This document shows positions 53,435 through 61,871 of a stretch of 64,000 nt of DNA, piece after piece. Both the position numbers and the translations under genes were made by a program. The notes under the pieces are model-generated. The model searched no databases, had not been told where the DNA came from, and was given only the letters and a program-made list of their open reading frames with translations. This DNA is from Exiguobacterium undae DSM 14481 (lineage in GTDB: Bacteria > Bacillota > Bacilli > Exiguobacteriales > Exiguobacteriaceae), in NCBI RefSeq assembly GCF_000620805.1, contig NZ_KK211187.1, forward strand, positions 2,543,389 to 2,607,388, given 5' to 3'. Position 1 is the stretch's first letter. Each line of letters opens with the position of its first letter.

Positions 53435-53797
53435 GTGTGTTGCTTTACCTTCATTGACGTGCTCCATCGCCAAATGAACAAGAGAGGAGACATGGTAGTC
53501 ATCAAGTGAATAATAGACAACTTTGCCTTCTTTTCTATATTTGACCAATCCTTGTTTCAACAAGGTCCGCAGATGGTGAGAAGCGGTTGCAATCGAACAG
53601 TCGACTGAAGCCGAGACGTCACAAACGCACAGTTCGTCCTCGACGGTTAAGGCGTACGCAATTCGTAACCGCGTCGCGTCGGATAAGACTTTAAACAGTT
53701 TTCCGATTTCAAGCGTCGGAATCGTATCGACGACCTGTTCAATTTCTTTGGCGCGTTTCGCATCAATGGCAATCGTTTCACAACGGGGTGCTTCCAT
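53432..53797 (-). CDS. ArsR/SmtB-family metal-responsive repressor (CadC/CzrA-like)
   Basis: 121 residues with a winged HTH (SDATRLRIAYALTVEDELCVCDVSASV, TASHHLRTLLKQGLV). Two metal-site patterns are both intact: the alpha3-type Cys pair C57-V-C59 with C6 near the N-terminus (CadC-like) and the alpha5 set D100-x-H102-x10-H113-x2-E116 (SmtB/CzrA-like). It probably releases DNA on Cd, Zn or Pb. No efflux gene is adjacent. ATG at 53797 with AGAGG 8 bases before; the frame is open earlier. Confidence 0.88.
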   Translation of the reverse strand: MEAPRCETIAIDAKRAKEIEQVVDTIPTLEIGKLFKVLSDATRLRIAYALTVEDELCVCDVSASVDCSIATASHHLRTLLKQGLVKYRKEGKVVYYSLDDYHVSSLVHLAMEHVNEGKATH

Positions 53798-53932
53798 TGT
53801 CATCACCTCTTTCCTTCCAATTGCACCATCGTTTTGTCTCAATTGCAAGCAAATGAAATCAAGCATGAGCTTTTGGTCAGAAGAGCTGATTCACCCTTTC
53901 TGTTTGCAACAAAATCTGATCTACATGCGAAA

Positions 53933-54382
53933 TCATCGTTTATGGTGATTTCGTCTCGTGATCGAGTAAAAAAGCCAACCCCCTAAAAAATTTCCGATAT
54001 CCCAGACAATTCGATTGTTATCGACGGCCCGGACACCAATATCGATGATGCCTGTACTCGTCAACCGTTCCCGGTATCGTCTCCGCAACAGTTTGGGCAA
54101 CGGCAAACGCAACATGACCCGGTAGTAAAGATCCAGATGAGTATGACCCCAAATTTCTGTCGCAATGGAGCTTGTTTGAATGAATAACGATCGCTTATAC
54201 CGTTGTTGATATTTATTTTTTAACAGGACGGCTAATTGATAAGAATAACGATTGGGAAACGGAAACAATACTGCCCCTAAATGATATTTCCCACGATTAT
54301 CGACTCGAATGATTTGTGGTTCGATTCTGTATCGAATCCACCGTCCCCGAAATCGAATAGACTGCCATTTCACGTACATCAC
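53933..54382 (-). CDS. Hypothetical basic protein
   Basis: 149 residues, strongly basic (many Arg). No signal peptide; WDIGNFLGGWLFYSITRR near the C-terminus is hydrophobic. It starts 12 bp after the thiE stop. GTG 54382, ATG 54379 or GTG 54373 are possible starts; AGAGG sits 8 bases before the last. The ribosome site lies in a perfect palindrome. Not recognised. Confidence 0.6.
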   Translation of the reverse strand: MMYVKWQSIRFRGRWIRYRIEPQIIRVDNRGKYHLGAVLFPFPNRYSYQLAVLLKNKYQQRYKRSLFIQTSSIATEIWGHTHLDLYYRVMLRLPLPKLLRRRYRERLTSTGIIDIGVRAVDNNRIVWDIGNFLGGWLFYSITRRNHHKR

Positions 54383-54394
54383 CTCTGAGGTGAT
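54378..54394. promoter_or_regulatory. Palindrome covering the ribosome binding site after thiE
   Basis: ATCACCTC-A-GAGGTGAT on the minus strand: 8-bp arms, one central base. It can pair the GAGGTGAT ribosome site of the downstream gene with the ATCACCTC just before. Confidence 0.6.
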
Positions 54395-55032
54395 TATACC
54401 CTGTCTGAAACGCTCTGATGCACCTGTTTGGCGGCTTCTTTAAATTCTCTTGTCGCCCGTTCGACATCCGGTTGGGCAAATAATGCGGAGACGACGGCAA
54501 ATCCATCCACTGCGGTCCCTACTTCTGAAACATTTTCCAGCGTGATGCCCCCGATCCCGACCAACGGAAGCTCAACCGCTTGTCGGATTGCATGCAATGT
54601 CTCTTTCGACATGAACGTCGCGTCGTTTTTGGTTGCAGTCGGGAAAAGCGAACCGACACCAAGGTAATCCGCCCCATTTTGTTCAGCCGAGATGGCTTGT
54701 TCGACTGTCGAGACCGAGACACCGATTGTAGCGGTCGGCAAGAGTCGACGGGCTTCGGATAACGGAATGTCTTCCTGTCCGATGTGCAGTCCTGCCTGCA
54801 CGAGCTGCGCGATATCGATCCGGTCGTTGATGATAAGCGGAACCCTGTACCGGTCCGCGAGTGTTTTCAGTTGAGTGGCCGCTTCTAGAAATTCCTTTCC
54901 GGAGGCTTCTTTTTCCCGCAATTGAACAATCGTCGCCCCGCCCTTGATCGTCGCTTCCACTGCTTCGACCAGCCGGGGTCTGGATTGAAGACGTGGATCC
55001 GTCACGGCATACACTAAATAATCAGGCTTCAT
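54394..55032 (-). CDS. thiE: Thiamine-phosphate synthase
   Basis: A 212-residue TIM-barrel enzyme joining HMP-PP and hydroxyethylthiazole phosphate to thiamine phosphate. QLREKEASGKEFLEAA, LIINDRIDIAQLVQAGLHIGQEDIP, LGVGSLFPTATKND and GIGGI hold the pyrophosphate and phosphate sites. Overlaps thiM by 11 bp. Third of the thiD-thiM-thiE salvage operon. Confidence 0.96.
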   Translation of the reverse strand: MKPDYLVYAVTDPRLQSRPRLVEAVEATIKGGATIVQLREKEASGKEFLEAATQLKTLADRYRVPLIINDRIDIAQLVQAGLHIGQEDIPLSEARRLLPTATIGVSVSTVEQAISAEQNGADYLGVGSLFPTATKNDATFMSKETLHAIRQAVELPLVGIGGITLENVSEVGTAVDGFAVVSALFAQPDVERATREFKEAAKQVHQSVSDRV

Positions 55033-55792
55033 TAAAATGCACCTCCCGGAGTGTCTCTTCTGTCATCAAGCTGACGGCATTAAACAAACCGGTCCGAAAA
55101 TCGCCGATTCCTTTTTTCTCATCCGCCTGCTCTCCAGCTTTCCCCATCAAAAAGGTTCCTAAAGCAGCAGCTTCAAAACGTGCATAACCGGCCCCTAACA
55201 GCGTCGCAATCAAAGAAGCTGTCATACATCCCGTCCCCGTCACTTGACCGAGCCGTTTCGTTCCGACATCAAGATGAAGCTCGTGCTGTCCGTCCGTCAC
55301 GAAGTCAACCGGTCCTGTGACCACGATGACTTGATTGGATTCGGCTGCAAACGCCCGGACTGCATGAAAATCCAGCGATTCTCCTTCGGCGACGTCGACT
55401 CCCTTTGTTGTCGTCGCCTGCCCAAGTAACGTTTTGATTTCTGAAGCATTTCCTTTAATCACCGTAAATTGAATCTGTTGCATCAGTTCCTTCATAAAAT
55501 CCGTTCGCAAAGTAGTCGCCCCTGCTCCGACCGGATCCAAAATGATTGGTTTCCCTAAACGATTGGCGGTTTTACCTGCCAACAGTTGCGCCTCGCGCAT
55601 CGCAGGATTCAGCGTCCCTGTATTGAGCACGACGGCATCGGCAAGTGCCACCATCTCTTCAACTTCCAACAAATCGTCTGCCATGACAGGAGATCCGCCG
55701 AGTGCAAGTGTCATATTGGCACAATCATTAATGGTCACGGTATTCGTCAAATGATGGATCAATGGTTTTTTTTCCTCAATGGTTCGTAACAT
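55022..55792 (-). CDS. thiM: Hydroxyethylthiazole kinase
   Basis: A 256-residue ribokinase-fold kinase phosphorylating 4-methyl-5-(2-hydroxyethyl)thiazole. PLIHHLTNTVTINDCAN and ALGGSPVMADD near the N-terminus; catalytic motif GQVTGTGCMTASL near 195. ATG at 55792 with GGAGGG 7 bases before. Overlaps thiD by 17 bp and thiE by 11 bp. Confidence 0.96.
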   Translation of the reverse strand: MLRTIEEKKPLIHHLTNTVTINDCANMTLALGGSPVMADDLLEVEEMVALADAVVLNTGTLNPAMREAQLLAGKTANRLGKPIILDPVGAGATTLRTDFMKELMQQIQFTVIKGNASEIKTLLGQATTTKGVDVAEGESLDFHAVRAFAAESNQVIVVTGPVDFVTDGQHELHLDVGTKRLGQVTGTGCMTASLIATLLGAGYARFEAAALGTFLMGKAGEQADEKKGIGDFRTGLFNAVSLMTEETLREVHFNEA

Positions 55793-56582
55793 GATTTTCC
55801 CTCCAGAATTCATAAAAGTGATGCGTCGGTCCAATCCCGTGCCCAAGCGCAAAACCATGACGAATCGCTTCCGTCACATACCGCTTGGCATGGGCTACAC
55901 TGTCGGTAAGCGAGTCCCCTAGTGCGAGGCGTGCTGCAATCGCAGCTGACAACGTACAGCCTGTCCCGTGTGTATGCAGACGATCCAGACGCTCCTGCTC
56001 AAAGAAATGGTGTTGACCTTGTGTGTATAAAAGATCCGTTGCTTGTTGCCCTTCCAAATGTCCGCCTTTCAGCAAGACGGAATCCACCCGTTGTTTAGAC
56101 AGCTCGATTGTGGCCTGCCGCATCTCCTCGATCGATTGAACCGGATAACCGATCATCCGCTCGATTTCCGGAATATTGGGCGTCACGAGTGTCGCGAGCG
56201 GTAACAGTTCCTCCATCAATGCCTGCTTTGCATCCGTCTGCAGTAAATCGTGCCCGCCTTTCGCGACCATGACCGGATCTAAAATGATCGGAACGCGACA
56301 GTGCTTGAGTTGTTGCGCGATGACGTGGATCGTTTCTTGATTCGAGACCATCCCGATTTTGACGGCATCCACACGAATATCGGAAAAAATCGAGGTGAGT
56401 TGCGCCTCGACGAGCGCCGGCGACACATCTTCAACCGCCTGAACCCCTAACGTATTTTGGGCAGTGATTGCTGTAATGACACTCATACCGTAGACACCAA
56501 GGGCGGAGAATGTTTTTAAATCTGCCTGGATTCCCGCTCCACCACCGGAATCAGATCCTGCAATCGTCAGTACATGTTTCAT
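55776..56582 (-). CDS. thiD: Hydroxymethylpyrimidine / phosphomethylpyrimidine kinase
   Basis: 268 residues, ribokinase fold. [30 protein letters not shown] at the N-terminus, LLKGGH, and anion hole [14 protein letters not shown] near 215. Makes HMP-PP for ThiE. First gene after the TPP riboswitch. De novo genes (thiC, thiG) are not in the window, so this is a salvage unit. Confidence 0.96.
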   Translation of the reverse strand: MKHVLTIAGSDSGGGAGIQADLKTFSALGVYGMSVITAITAQNTLGVQAVEDVSPALVEAQLTSIFSDIRVDAVKIGMVSNQETIHVIAQQLKHCRVPIILDPVMVAKGGHDLLQTDAKQALMEELLPLATLVTPNIPEIERMIGYPVQSIEEMRQATIELSKQRVDSVLLKGGHLEGQQATDLLYTQGQHHFFEQERLDRLHTHGTGCTLSAAIAARLALGDSLTDSVAHAKRYVTEAIRHGFALGHGIGPTHHFYEFWRENHVTNH

Positions 56583-56639
56583 ATCGTTTCCTCACTTTCG
56601 TGTGAGCAAATCTAAGGAGAGAAAACGGACGACAAAACA

Positions 56640-56680
56640 AAAAGCGCCGTCCGCTGTAAAAAAGCAGACGACGCCATGAA
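56640..56680 (-). terminator. TPP riboswitch terminator
   Basis: GCGTCGTCTGCT / AGCGGACGGCGC stem with T-rich tail on the minus strand, between aptamer and thiD. Confidence 0.8.
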
Positions 56681-56721
56681 CGACCGGTTACACCGGACGA
56701 TACTTTCATGTCTTCGATCTC

Positions 56722-56812
56722 AACTTTCCTACGCTGGTATTATCCAGTTCAGGTGACAGGGTCGAAAACAGAATGGTTTTCCTCTCAGCCGGACTCCTCC
56801 AGCTCCCCTAGT
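56722..56812 (-). promoter_or_regulatory. TPP riboswitch (THI box) controlling thiD-thiM-thiE
   Basis: On the minus strand: CTAGGGGAGC, CGGCTGAGAGG, ACCCTG..CACCTGAACTGGA, TAATACCAGCGTAGGAAAG. These are the conserved blocks of the TPP aptamer in order. A terminator follows, so thiamine pyrophosphate should stop transcription early. Confidence 0.95.
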
Positions 56813-56845
56813 TGCTCGTAATAATATTCCTTTTCACTGTAGCAC

Positions 56846-56882
56846 AGCCATAAAAAAAAAACGAGCCGAAGCCCGTTTTTAG
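56846..56882 (-). terminator. Terminator of the first M23 peptidase gene
   Basis: ACGGGC-TTCG-GCTCGT tetraloop hairpin with a run of ten T's on the minus strand. Confidence 0.88.
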
Positions 56883-58171
56883 AAATATCCGAGAGGATTG
56901 ACCGTATTCGCCGGTCCTGTCGCACTGTACTGGTATCCACCAACATGTAACTCAAAGTGAAGGTGTGGACCCGTTGAATTTCCTGTGCTTCCAAGTGTTC
57001 CGAGTGATTGTCCTTGTGTTACGGTTTGACCCGCCCCGACGGATAACGAATTCATATGTGCATAAACCGTCGTATACACTTGACCATCCAGGAAGTGTGA
57101 AATCATGACATGATTTCCGTATGGTCCGCCACTTCCGGCTGTAATGACCGTTCCTGCTGCGGCTGCGCGAATCGGCGACCCGACAGGACCACGAATGTCG
57201 ACTCCATTATGGAATGTATACCCATTTACACCACTTGCTGGTCCAAACCCTTGTGAGACACCACCGGCTGCCGGTCGAATAAACTTCGCCGATCCAGCAG
57301 GCACATTGACGACCGGTGCAGGACTGTCTGCTTTTCCAGTCGACTTACGTGTCGTGTCAGCCGCTGTTTTTGAAGCTTGTTCAGCTGCTGCTTGTTCAGC
57401 CGCCGCTTTTTCTGCTGCCGCCTTTTCTGCTGCTGCTTTCGCTGCGGCTTTTGCTGCCGCAATGGCACGTTCCTGTGCTTCCAGTGTTGCCTGTAATTCT
57501 TTTGCATCGAGTAGCTCTGTCGTAAATTTCACTTTCCCTTTACGCAGCTTTTTCAACGTTGCACTTCGCTCTTTCATCTGCTGTTTCAACTGTTTCTTTT
57601 GAACAAGTAAAGCTTCTTTTTCTTGAACACGTTCTGCTTTTTTCGTAACAAGTTCAGCTTTTGCTTCAGCTAATTTTTCTTGCGTTTCCAAATACGACAC
57701 GATCATCTTATCATCTTGTTCAGCGATCTTTTTTCCTGCCATGACACGACTGAACAGATCCCCTAAGTTTTTTGATCCAAAAATGACTTCTTCCCATTTA
57801 ATTGAATTCCCATCATTTTCTTGAAGAACCCGTAACCGATCTCCGAGCAGTTCCTCTTGCTTGGCTAACATTTCTTCATAACGAATAATCTCTTGTTCAA
57901 GATCTTCAATTTGCACATTCAACTGACGAATTTGCTTATTTTTTTCCGAAATCCGGAAGATGTTTTCATTAATCGCAGCATCAATTTTGTTAATTTCTTG
58001 TTGTTCGCTGGATATTTTAGCTTCCTGTTTTTTGATGGCTTTTTCCAACTTACGCTGTTCTGCTGCATTTTGCGATTTTTTCTCTTTAATCGTCGCAGCA
58101 TTCGCTGAAATCGGTACACTTGTAAACAGTAATGTTCCGAATAATACCGTTGAAAGTAATTTTTTTAACAT
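56879..58171 (-). CDS. Secreted M23 (LytM) peptidoglycan endopeptidase, copy 1
   Basis: 430 residues: signal peptide (cleaved after ...SANA), long coiled coil (about 25-235), Ala/Lys/Glu-rich linker (repeats of AAAEKAAAEQ) and C-terminal M23 domain with zinc ligands H and D in FHNGVDIRG and H-x-H in GPHLHFELHVGG. EnvC/CwlO-like layout. Cuts cross-links in the wall. ATG at 58171; GAGG about 10 bases upstream. It is paralogous to 58379-59827. Confidence 0.92.
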   Translation of the reverse strand: MLKKLLSTVLFGTLLFTSVPISANAATIKEKKSQNAAEQRKLEKAIKKQEAKISSEQQEINKIDAAINENIFRISEKNKQIRQLNVQIEDLEQEIIRYEEMLAKQEELLGDRLRVLQENDGNSIKWEEVIFGSKNLGDLFSRVMAGKKIAEQDDKMIVSYLETQEKLAEAKAELVTKKAERVQEKEALLVQKKQLKQQMKERSATLKKLRKGKVKFTTELLDAKELQATLEAQERAIAAAKAAAKAAAEKAAAEKAAAEQAAAEQASKTAADTTRKSTGKADSPAPVVNVPAGSAKFIRPAAGGVSQGFGPASGVNGYTFHNGVDIRGPVGSPIRAAAAGTVITAGSGGPYGNHVMISHFLDGQVYTTVYAHMNSLSVGAGQTVTQGQSLGTLGSTGNSTGPHLHFELHVGGYQYSATGPANTVNPLGYF

Positions 58172-58337
58172 GTATGGTTTCCTCACTTATGTATAAATTC
58201 TTATTTGAAAAGCATTTAATTCGAAGTATTTCTCTCTGAGATTGATTATAGCACCGAGATAGTTTCAGTAACGTTTCATTTGTGTTTCAAGTGAAAACGT
58301 TTTTTTGTCATATTCACGTCTGACAGTAAACCGCATA

Positions 58338-58372
58338 AAAAAAGAAACCCTTGCCGAAGCAAGGATTCCTGT
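58338..58372 (-). terminator. Terminator of the second M23 gene
   Basis: AATCCTTGC-TTCG-GCAAGGGTT tetraloop stem then seven T's on the minus strand. Confidence 0.92.
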
Positions 58373-58378
58373 GGATTT

Positions 58379-59827
58379 TTATAACATAGACATTGGATTA
58401 ACTGTATTTGCTGGACCGGAAGCACTGTAGCTGTATCCACCTACGTGAATCTCGAAGTGCAGGTGAGGACCTGTTGAATTCCCTGTGCTACCGAGGGCTC
58501 CAATTTGTTCCCCTTGACTGACACGTTGTCCTGCACGAGCATTTAATGAACTCATATGGGCATACACTGTCGTATACGTTTTTCCATTTAACTGGTGTGC
58601 GATCATGACGTGGTTTCCGTACGGTCCACCACTTGATGCTGTAATGACAGTCCCCGTTGCTGCTGCAACGATTGGTGTTCCGACGGGTGCACCAAAGTCA
58701 ATTCCGTTGTGGAACGAGTAGCCGTTTGAACCATTCGCTGAACCATATCCTTGTGTGATTGATCCACTTGTTGGATGAATGAACAGAGAAGATGATGATG
58801 GAGCAGGTGCCGGTGCTGGTTCCGGTGTCGGTGCTGGCGTTGCTTTTGGTACTGTTACGGCTGGTGCAGATTGTTTCGTTGAACCTGTCGCAGGTGCCGA
58901 CGATTTCTGATTCGCTTTAGCTTCAGCTGCTGCTTTTGCCGCCGCTGCTTCAGCCGCCTGTTGCTCTGCCGCTGCTTGTTCTGCCGCTGCCGCTTGTGCC
59001 GCTTGAGCTTCCGCACGTGCTTTAGCTTCCCGTGCTGCTTGAGCTTGACGCTCCTTCTCGATTCGCGCTTCACGTTCGCGTGCTGCTTTTTCCGCTGCAA
59101 TCGCTTGTTCCTGTGCAATCAAGATTTGTTGAACTTCTTTAGCGTCCATCAATTGTGTTTCAAATTTCTTTTTCTGTTTTCTGAGTTCTTTCAAACGTTG
59201 GTTACGTTCTTTGATCTGTTGTTCAAGTTCTGCTTGTTGACGTTTGAGTTCTTGTTTTTCTGTCACTAGTTTTGCTTTTTTATCTTTTAGCTCTTGTTGA
59301 GCAGCTGCTAATTTTTTCTGTGTGTTTTGGTAATCAGTGATCATCTTGTCGTCCTGCTGTGAAATCGATTTCCCTGCCAAGACACGGCTGACGAGATCGC
59401 CTACATCTTTAGAGCCGAAGATGACTTCTTCCCATTTGATTGAATTTCCGTCATTTTCCTGCATGACGCGTAAACGGTCACCCAATAATTTTTCTTGTTT
59501 TTTCAGTTTTGCTTTATACTTTTCGATCTGTTTTCCCAGTTCAACGATTTCAGCTTCCGTTGCTTTAATTTGACGATCTTTTGCTTCAACGGCAAACATT
59601 TTTTCGTTTAATGCTTGATCTAAACGATTCACTTCTTGTTGTGTTTTTGAGATTTTTTGACCTTCTTGATTAACAGAGGATTCTAACTTTTTCTGAGTTT
59701 TAGAGTTTTCTTGTTGCTTTTGTTCGTTTTTGGCTTTTTGTTCACTTAAATCATCTGCTGATGCAAAATGAGGAGTTGATGAAAGGACAAGTGCGGAAAC
59801 GATGAGCGACGCGAACGTTTTTTTCAT
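58379..59827 (-). CDS. Secreted M23 (LytM) peptidoglycan endopeptidase, copy 2
   Basis: 482 residues with the same layout as its neighbour: signal peptide (ending HFASA), coiled coil (about 30-245), a longer Ala/Arg/Glu-rich linker, a Pro-rich segment (TPAPTPEPAPAPAPS) and the M23 domain (FHNGIDFGAP, GPHLHFEIHVGG). The hinge block RLRVMQENDGNSIKWEEVIFG is nearly identical in both. Each gene has its own terminator, so they are separately controlled. Probably the upstream ancestral copy or a tandem duplicate. Confidence 0.92.
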   Translation of the reverse strand: MKKTFASLIVSALVLSSTPHFASADDLSEQKAKNEQKQQENSKTQKKLESSVNQEGQKISKTQQEVNRLDQALNEKMFAVEAKDRQIKATEAEIVELGKQIEKYKAKLKKQEKLLGDRLRVMQENDGNSIKWEEVIFGSKDVGDLVSRVLAGKSISQQDDKMITDYQNTQKKLAAAQQELKDKKAKLVTEKQELKRQQAELEQQIKERNQRLKELRKQKKKFETQLMDAKEVQQILIAQEQAIAAEKAAREREARIEKERQAQAAREAKARAEAQAAQAAAAEQAAAEQQAAEAAAAKAAAEAKANQKSSAPATGSTKQSAPAVTVPKATPAPTPEPAPAPAPSSSSLFIHPTSGSITQGYGSANGSNGYSFHNGIDFGAPVGTPIVAAATGTVITASSGGPYGNHVMIAHQLNGKTYTTVYAHMSSLNARAGQRVSQGEQIGALGSTGNSTGPHLHFEIHVGGYSYSASGPANTVNPMSML

Positions 59828-60082
59828 GTAGTAATCCCTCTTTTTCTGTGTAGTTTATATAAGTAATTTAGTAGTTTTATTTAAATTTCATAATAGTTTT
59901 TAAAAATTATAAGAACGTTTTTGATTATAGCATCCATTTTGCCTCTATTATATTTCAGTGGTATGTCATTTTTGATAAGTTCTCTTTTCGGACCTTGGCA
60001 ACATCTTGATTGGTTCCTCGGCGTTGCGTGTTGTGGAAGAGTTTGACACACTAAGACTATGGAAGTAAAGGAGGAACTAGTT
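59828..60082. other. Divergent intergenic region
   Basis: A/T-rich. Holds promoters for the M23 gene (minus) and the epimerase (plus); TTGACA at 60040-60045 is too close to the start for a normal leader. No other feature seen. Confidence 0.4.
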
Positions 60083-60490
60083 ATGCATTTAGATCATACC
60101 GGCATCGCCGTTCGCGACATGCAAGAAGCCATTACGTTTTATACCACTATCTTAGGCGGAACATTGATTCGTGAATACTCGAATCCAACACCGGGTGTTG
60201 CCTCAAATATCGCTGTCATCGCCTTTGAGGATGCTCACATCGAACTCTTGACACCGACAAGTCCTGAAAGTCCGATTGCCCGATTCTTAAAACAACGTGG
60301 AAAAGGGGTTCACCATATTGCCTATCGCGTCGATAACTTGGATCAAGCCATTCAAGAAGCCAAGGAACGCGGGATTACGTTTTTAGAAGATACGTATCGA
60401 ACAACCCCCCTCGGACGACGATTGATTTATATGGATCCCCGCCATTCCCATGGTGTGATCACAGAGTTATGCGATTACCCGGAAAACTAA
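60083..60490 (+). CDS. VOC protein, methylmalonyl-CoA epimerase-like
   Basis: A 135-residue vicinal-oxygen-chelate protein with two beta-alpha-beta3 repeats. HLDHTGIAVRDMQEAITFYTT and GVHHIAYRVDNLDQAI carry the metal His residues; Glu in IELLTP and ITELCD. Resembles methylmalonyl-CoA epimerase, but no mutase is nearby. ATG at 60083 with AAGGAGGA before it; the frame is open earlier. Confidence 0.8.
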   Translation: MHLDHTGIAVRDMQEAITFYTTILGGTLIREYSNPTPGVASNIAVIAFEDAHIELLTPTSPESPIARFLKQRGKGVHHIAYRVDNLDQAIQEAKERGITFLEDTYRTTPLGRRLIYMDPRHSHGVITELCDYPEN

Positions 60491-60536
60491 AAAAACGAGC
60501 GTCTTCCCTTTTTCAAGGTCAAGACGCTCGTTTTGT
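60488..60536. terminator. Bidirectional terminator
   Basis: AAAACGAGCGTCTT / AAGACGCTCGTTTT stem between convergent genes. Confidence 0.92.
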
Positions 60537-60547
60537 TTGAACATTTT

Positions 60548-61060
60548 TTAAGACAATTTTGCTAACATTTCACGGTTAAACGCTGGGATGTCGTCCGGTT
60601 GACGACTGGACACGAAGTTATCGTCGACAACGACTTCTTCGTCTTCAAACGTTACGCCCGCATTCTCCAAATCAACTCGAATTGATTTATAGCCTGTCAT
60701 TTTGCGTCCCTTGACGATTTTTGCGTTAATCATCAATTGTGGACCATGACAGATTGAGAAGATTGGTTTTTTAGATGAATCAAATTCTTCCGTAAATGTG
60801 ACGAAACGATCGTCTTCACGGAGTAGATCCGGTGAAAAACCACCCGGAATCAATAATGCGTCAAAGTCTGAAGAAGAAGTCTCGTCAATGGTTACATCAA
60901 CTGTGACTTTTGCTTCCTCTTGTTTTCCGACTAATTCTGCACCTTTTTTTGTTCCGATGACTGTCACTTCATGACCCGCTTCTTTTAAAGCATCAACAGG
61001 TCCAGTGAATTCGACATCTTCAAAATGATCGGCAAGTACGACTGCTACTTTTTTACTCAT
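60548..61060 (-). CDS. DJ-1/PfpI family protein (general stress type, YfkM-like)
   Basis: 170 residues. Nucleophile Cys104-His105 in FSICHGPQLM, Glu near residue 17 and the LLIPGGFSPDLLR loop match PfpI/YhbO proteins, linked to deglycase or stress defence. ATG at 61060 with GGGGGAT upstream. Co-directional with the small acidic protein and Ohr genes, suggesting a stress group. Confidence 0.88.
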   Translation of the reverse strand: MSKKVAVVLADHFEDVEFTGPVDALKEAGHEVTVIGTKKGAELVGKQEEAKVTVDVTIDETSSSDFDALLIPGGFSPDLLREDDRFVTFTEEFDSSKKPIFSICHGPQLMINAKIVKGRKMTGYKSIRVDLENAGVTFEDEEVVVDDNFVSSRQPDDIPAFNREMLAKLS

Positions 61061-61089
61061 TTCGTTCATCCCCCAAATAAAAGTTTACC

Positions 61090-61260
61090 TTACTTGTCGA
61101 ATCCCCGATCTCTTGACGAGACCGGATCATCTGGCATCTGATCTTTTCCTTTTAACACTTCTTCTTGTTGTTCGGGCGAAAGCTCAAGTTCCTTGTCCGT
61201 CAAACGTTTTCGTTCATCTTCAAACTTTTCGTTTGGTCGATCCGTTCCTTTTGGAGCCAT
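61090..61260 (-). CDS. Small hydrophilic protein
   Basis: 56 residues, highly charged and likely disordered (MAPKGTDRPNEKFEDERKR, ELSPEQQEEVLKGKDQ, PDDPVSSRDRGFDK). GAGGGAGGG precedes the ATG at 61260. It lies between ohr and the PfpI gene on the same strand, 28-29 bp from each, so is probably part of the same stress-related transcript. Not recognised. Confidence 0.65.
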   Translation of the reverse strand: MAPKGTDRPNEKFEDERKRLTDKELELSPEQQEEVLKGKDQMPDDPVSSRDRGFDK

Positions 61261-61288
61261 TTTGCTTCCCTCCCTCTTCAAGACAAAA

Positions 61289-61729
61289 TCAGTTGTCTAA
61301 GGACTCTACTACTTTTACCGACAAGTCAACATCGATGTTGCCGCGTGTTGCTTTTGAGTACGGGCAAAACTGGTGTGTTTTCTCGAGTAGATCTTTTGCT
61401 TCTTCTTCTGTTACTCCAACCACTTCAACGACAAGTTTCGCTGCGATTTTGACACCGCCCGCTTCTTCGTCCTCGATGAGGCTGACTTCAGAATTCGTGC
61501 GTGTTTCTACTCGCTTTTTATCTTGACGTGCCATTAAGTTAAAGGCCCCATCAAAACAAGCCGCATATCCGGCTGCAAATAATTGTTCCGGATTCGATGT
61601 TGGTATATTTTCTTTGCCCTTTGTACCAGGCATTACGAGATCTAAATTAATTACGTTATCGTCAGAGGCGACCTTTCCATCGCGTCCCCCTACTGCAGTT
61701 GCGCGTGAAGTAAGAATTGTTTTCGTCAT
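61289..61729 (-). CDS. ohr: Organic hydroperoxide resistance protein
   Basis: A 146-residue OsmC/Ohr-family thiol peroxidase. Two redox Cys, C58 in AACFDGA and C122 in FCPYSKAT, and Arg/Glu of the active site (TSRATAVGGRDG, SNPEQLFAAGYA) are present. Reduces organic hydroperoxides with lipoyl electron donors. No OhrR gene adjacent. Confidence 0.95.
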   Translation of the reverse strand: MTKTILTSRATAVGGRDGKVASDDNVINLDLVMPGTKGKENIPTSNPEQLFAAGYAACFDGAFNLMARQDKKRVETRTNSEVSLIEDEEAGGVKIAAKLVVEVVGVTEEEAKDLLEKTHQFCPYSKATRGNIDVDLSVKVVESLDN

Positions 61730-61833
61730 GAATAAGAACCCCTTTATCAGCTAATTTTTAGTAGCATGTTTTGGCCACATAAACAGTAATACCACTGTCA
61801 GCATGAGAATAAACAATCAAATATCTTTAAGCG

Positions 61834-61868
61834 AACAAAAAAGGCTACGCATGCGCGCAACCTTTTTA
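61834..61868 (-). terminator. Weak terminator of the hemolysin-family gene
   Basis: AAAAGG...GCG-CGCAT-GCG...CCTTTTTT imperfect stem with T-run on the minus strand. Confidence 0.55.
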
Positions 61869-61871
61869 TGT

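Noticed and set aside
57144..57602. Ala-rich plus-strand frame of 152 codons
   Set aside because: Mirror of the repetitive linker of the M23 gene; no ribosome site.
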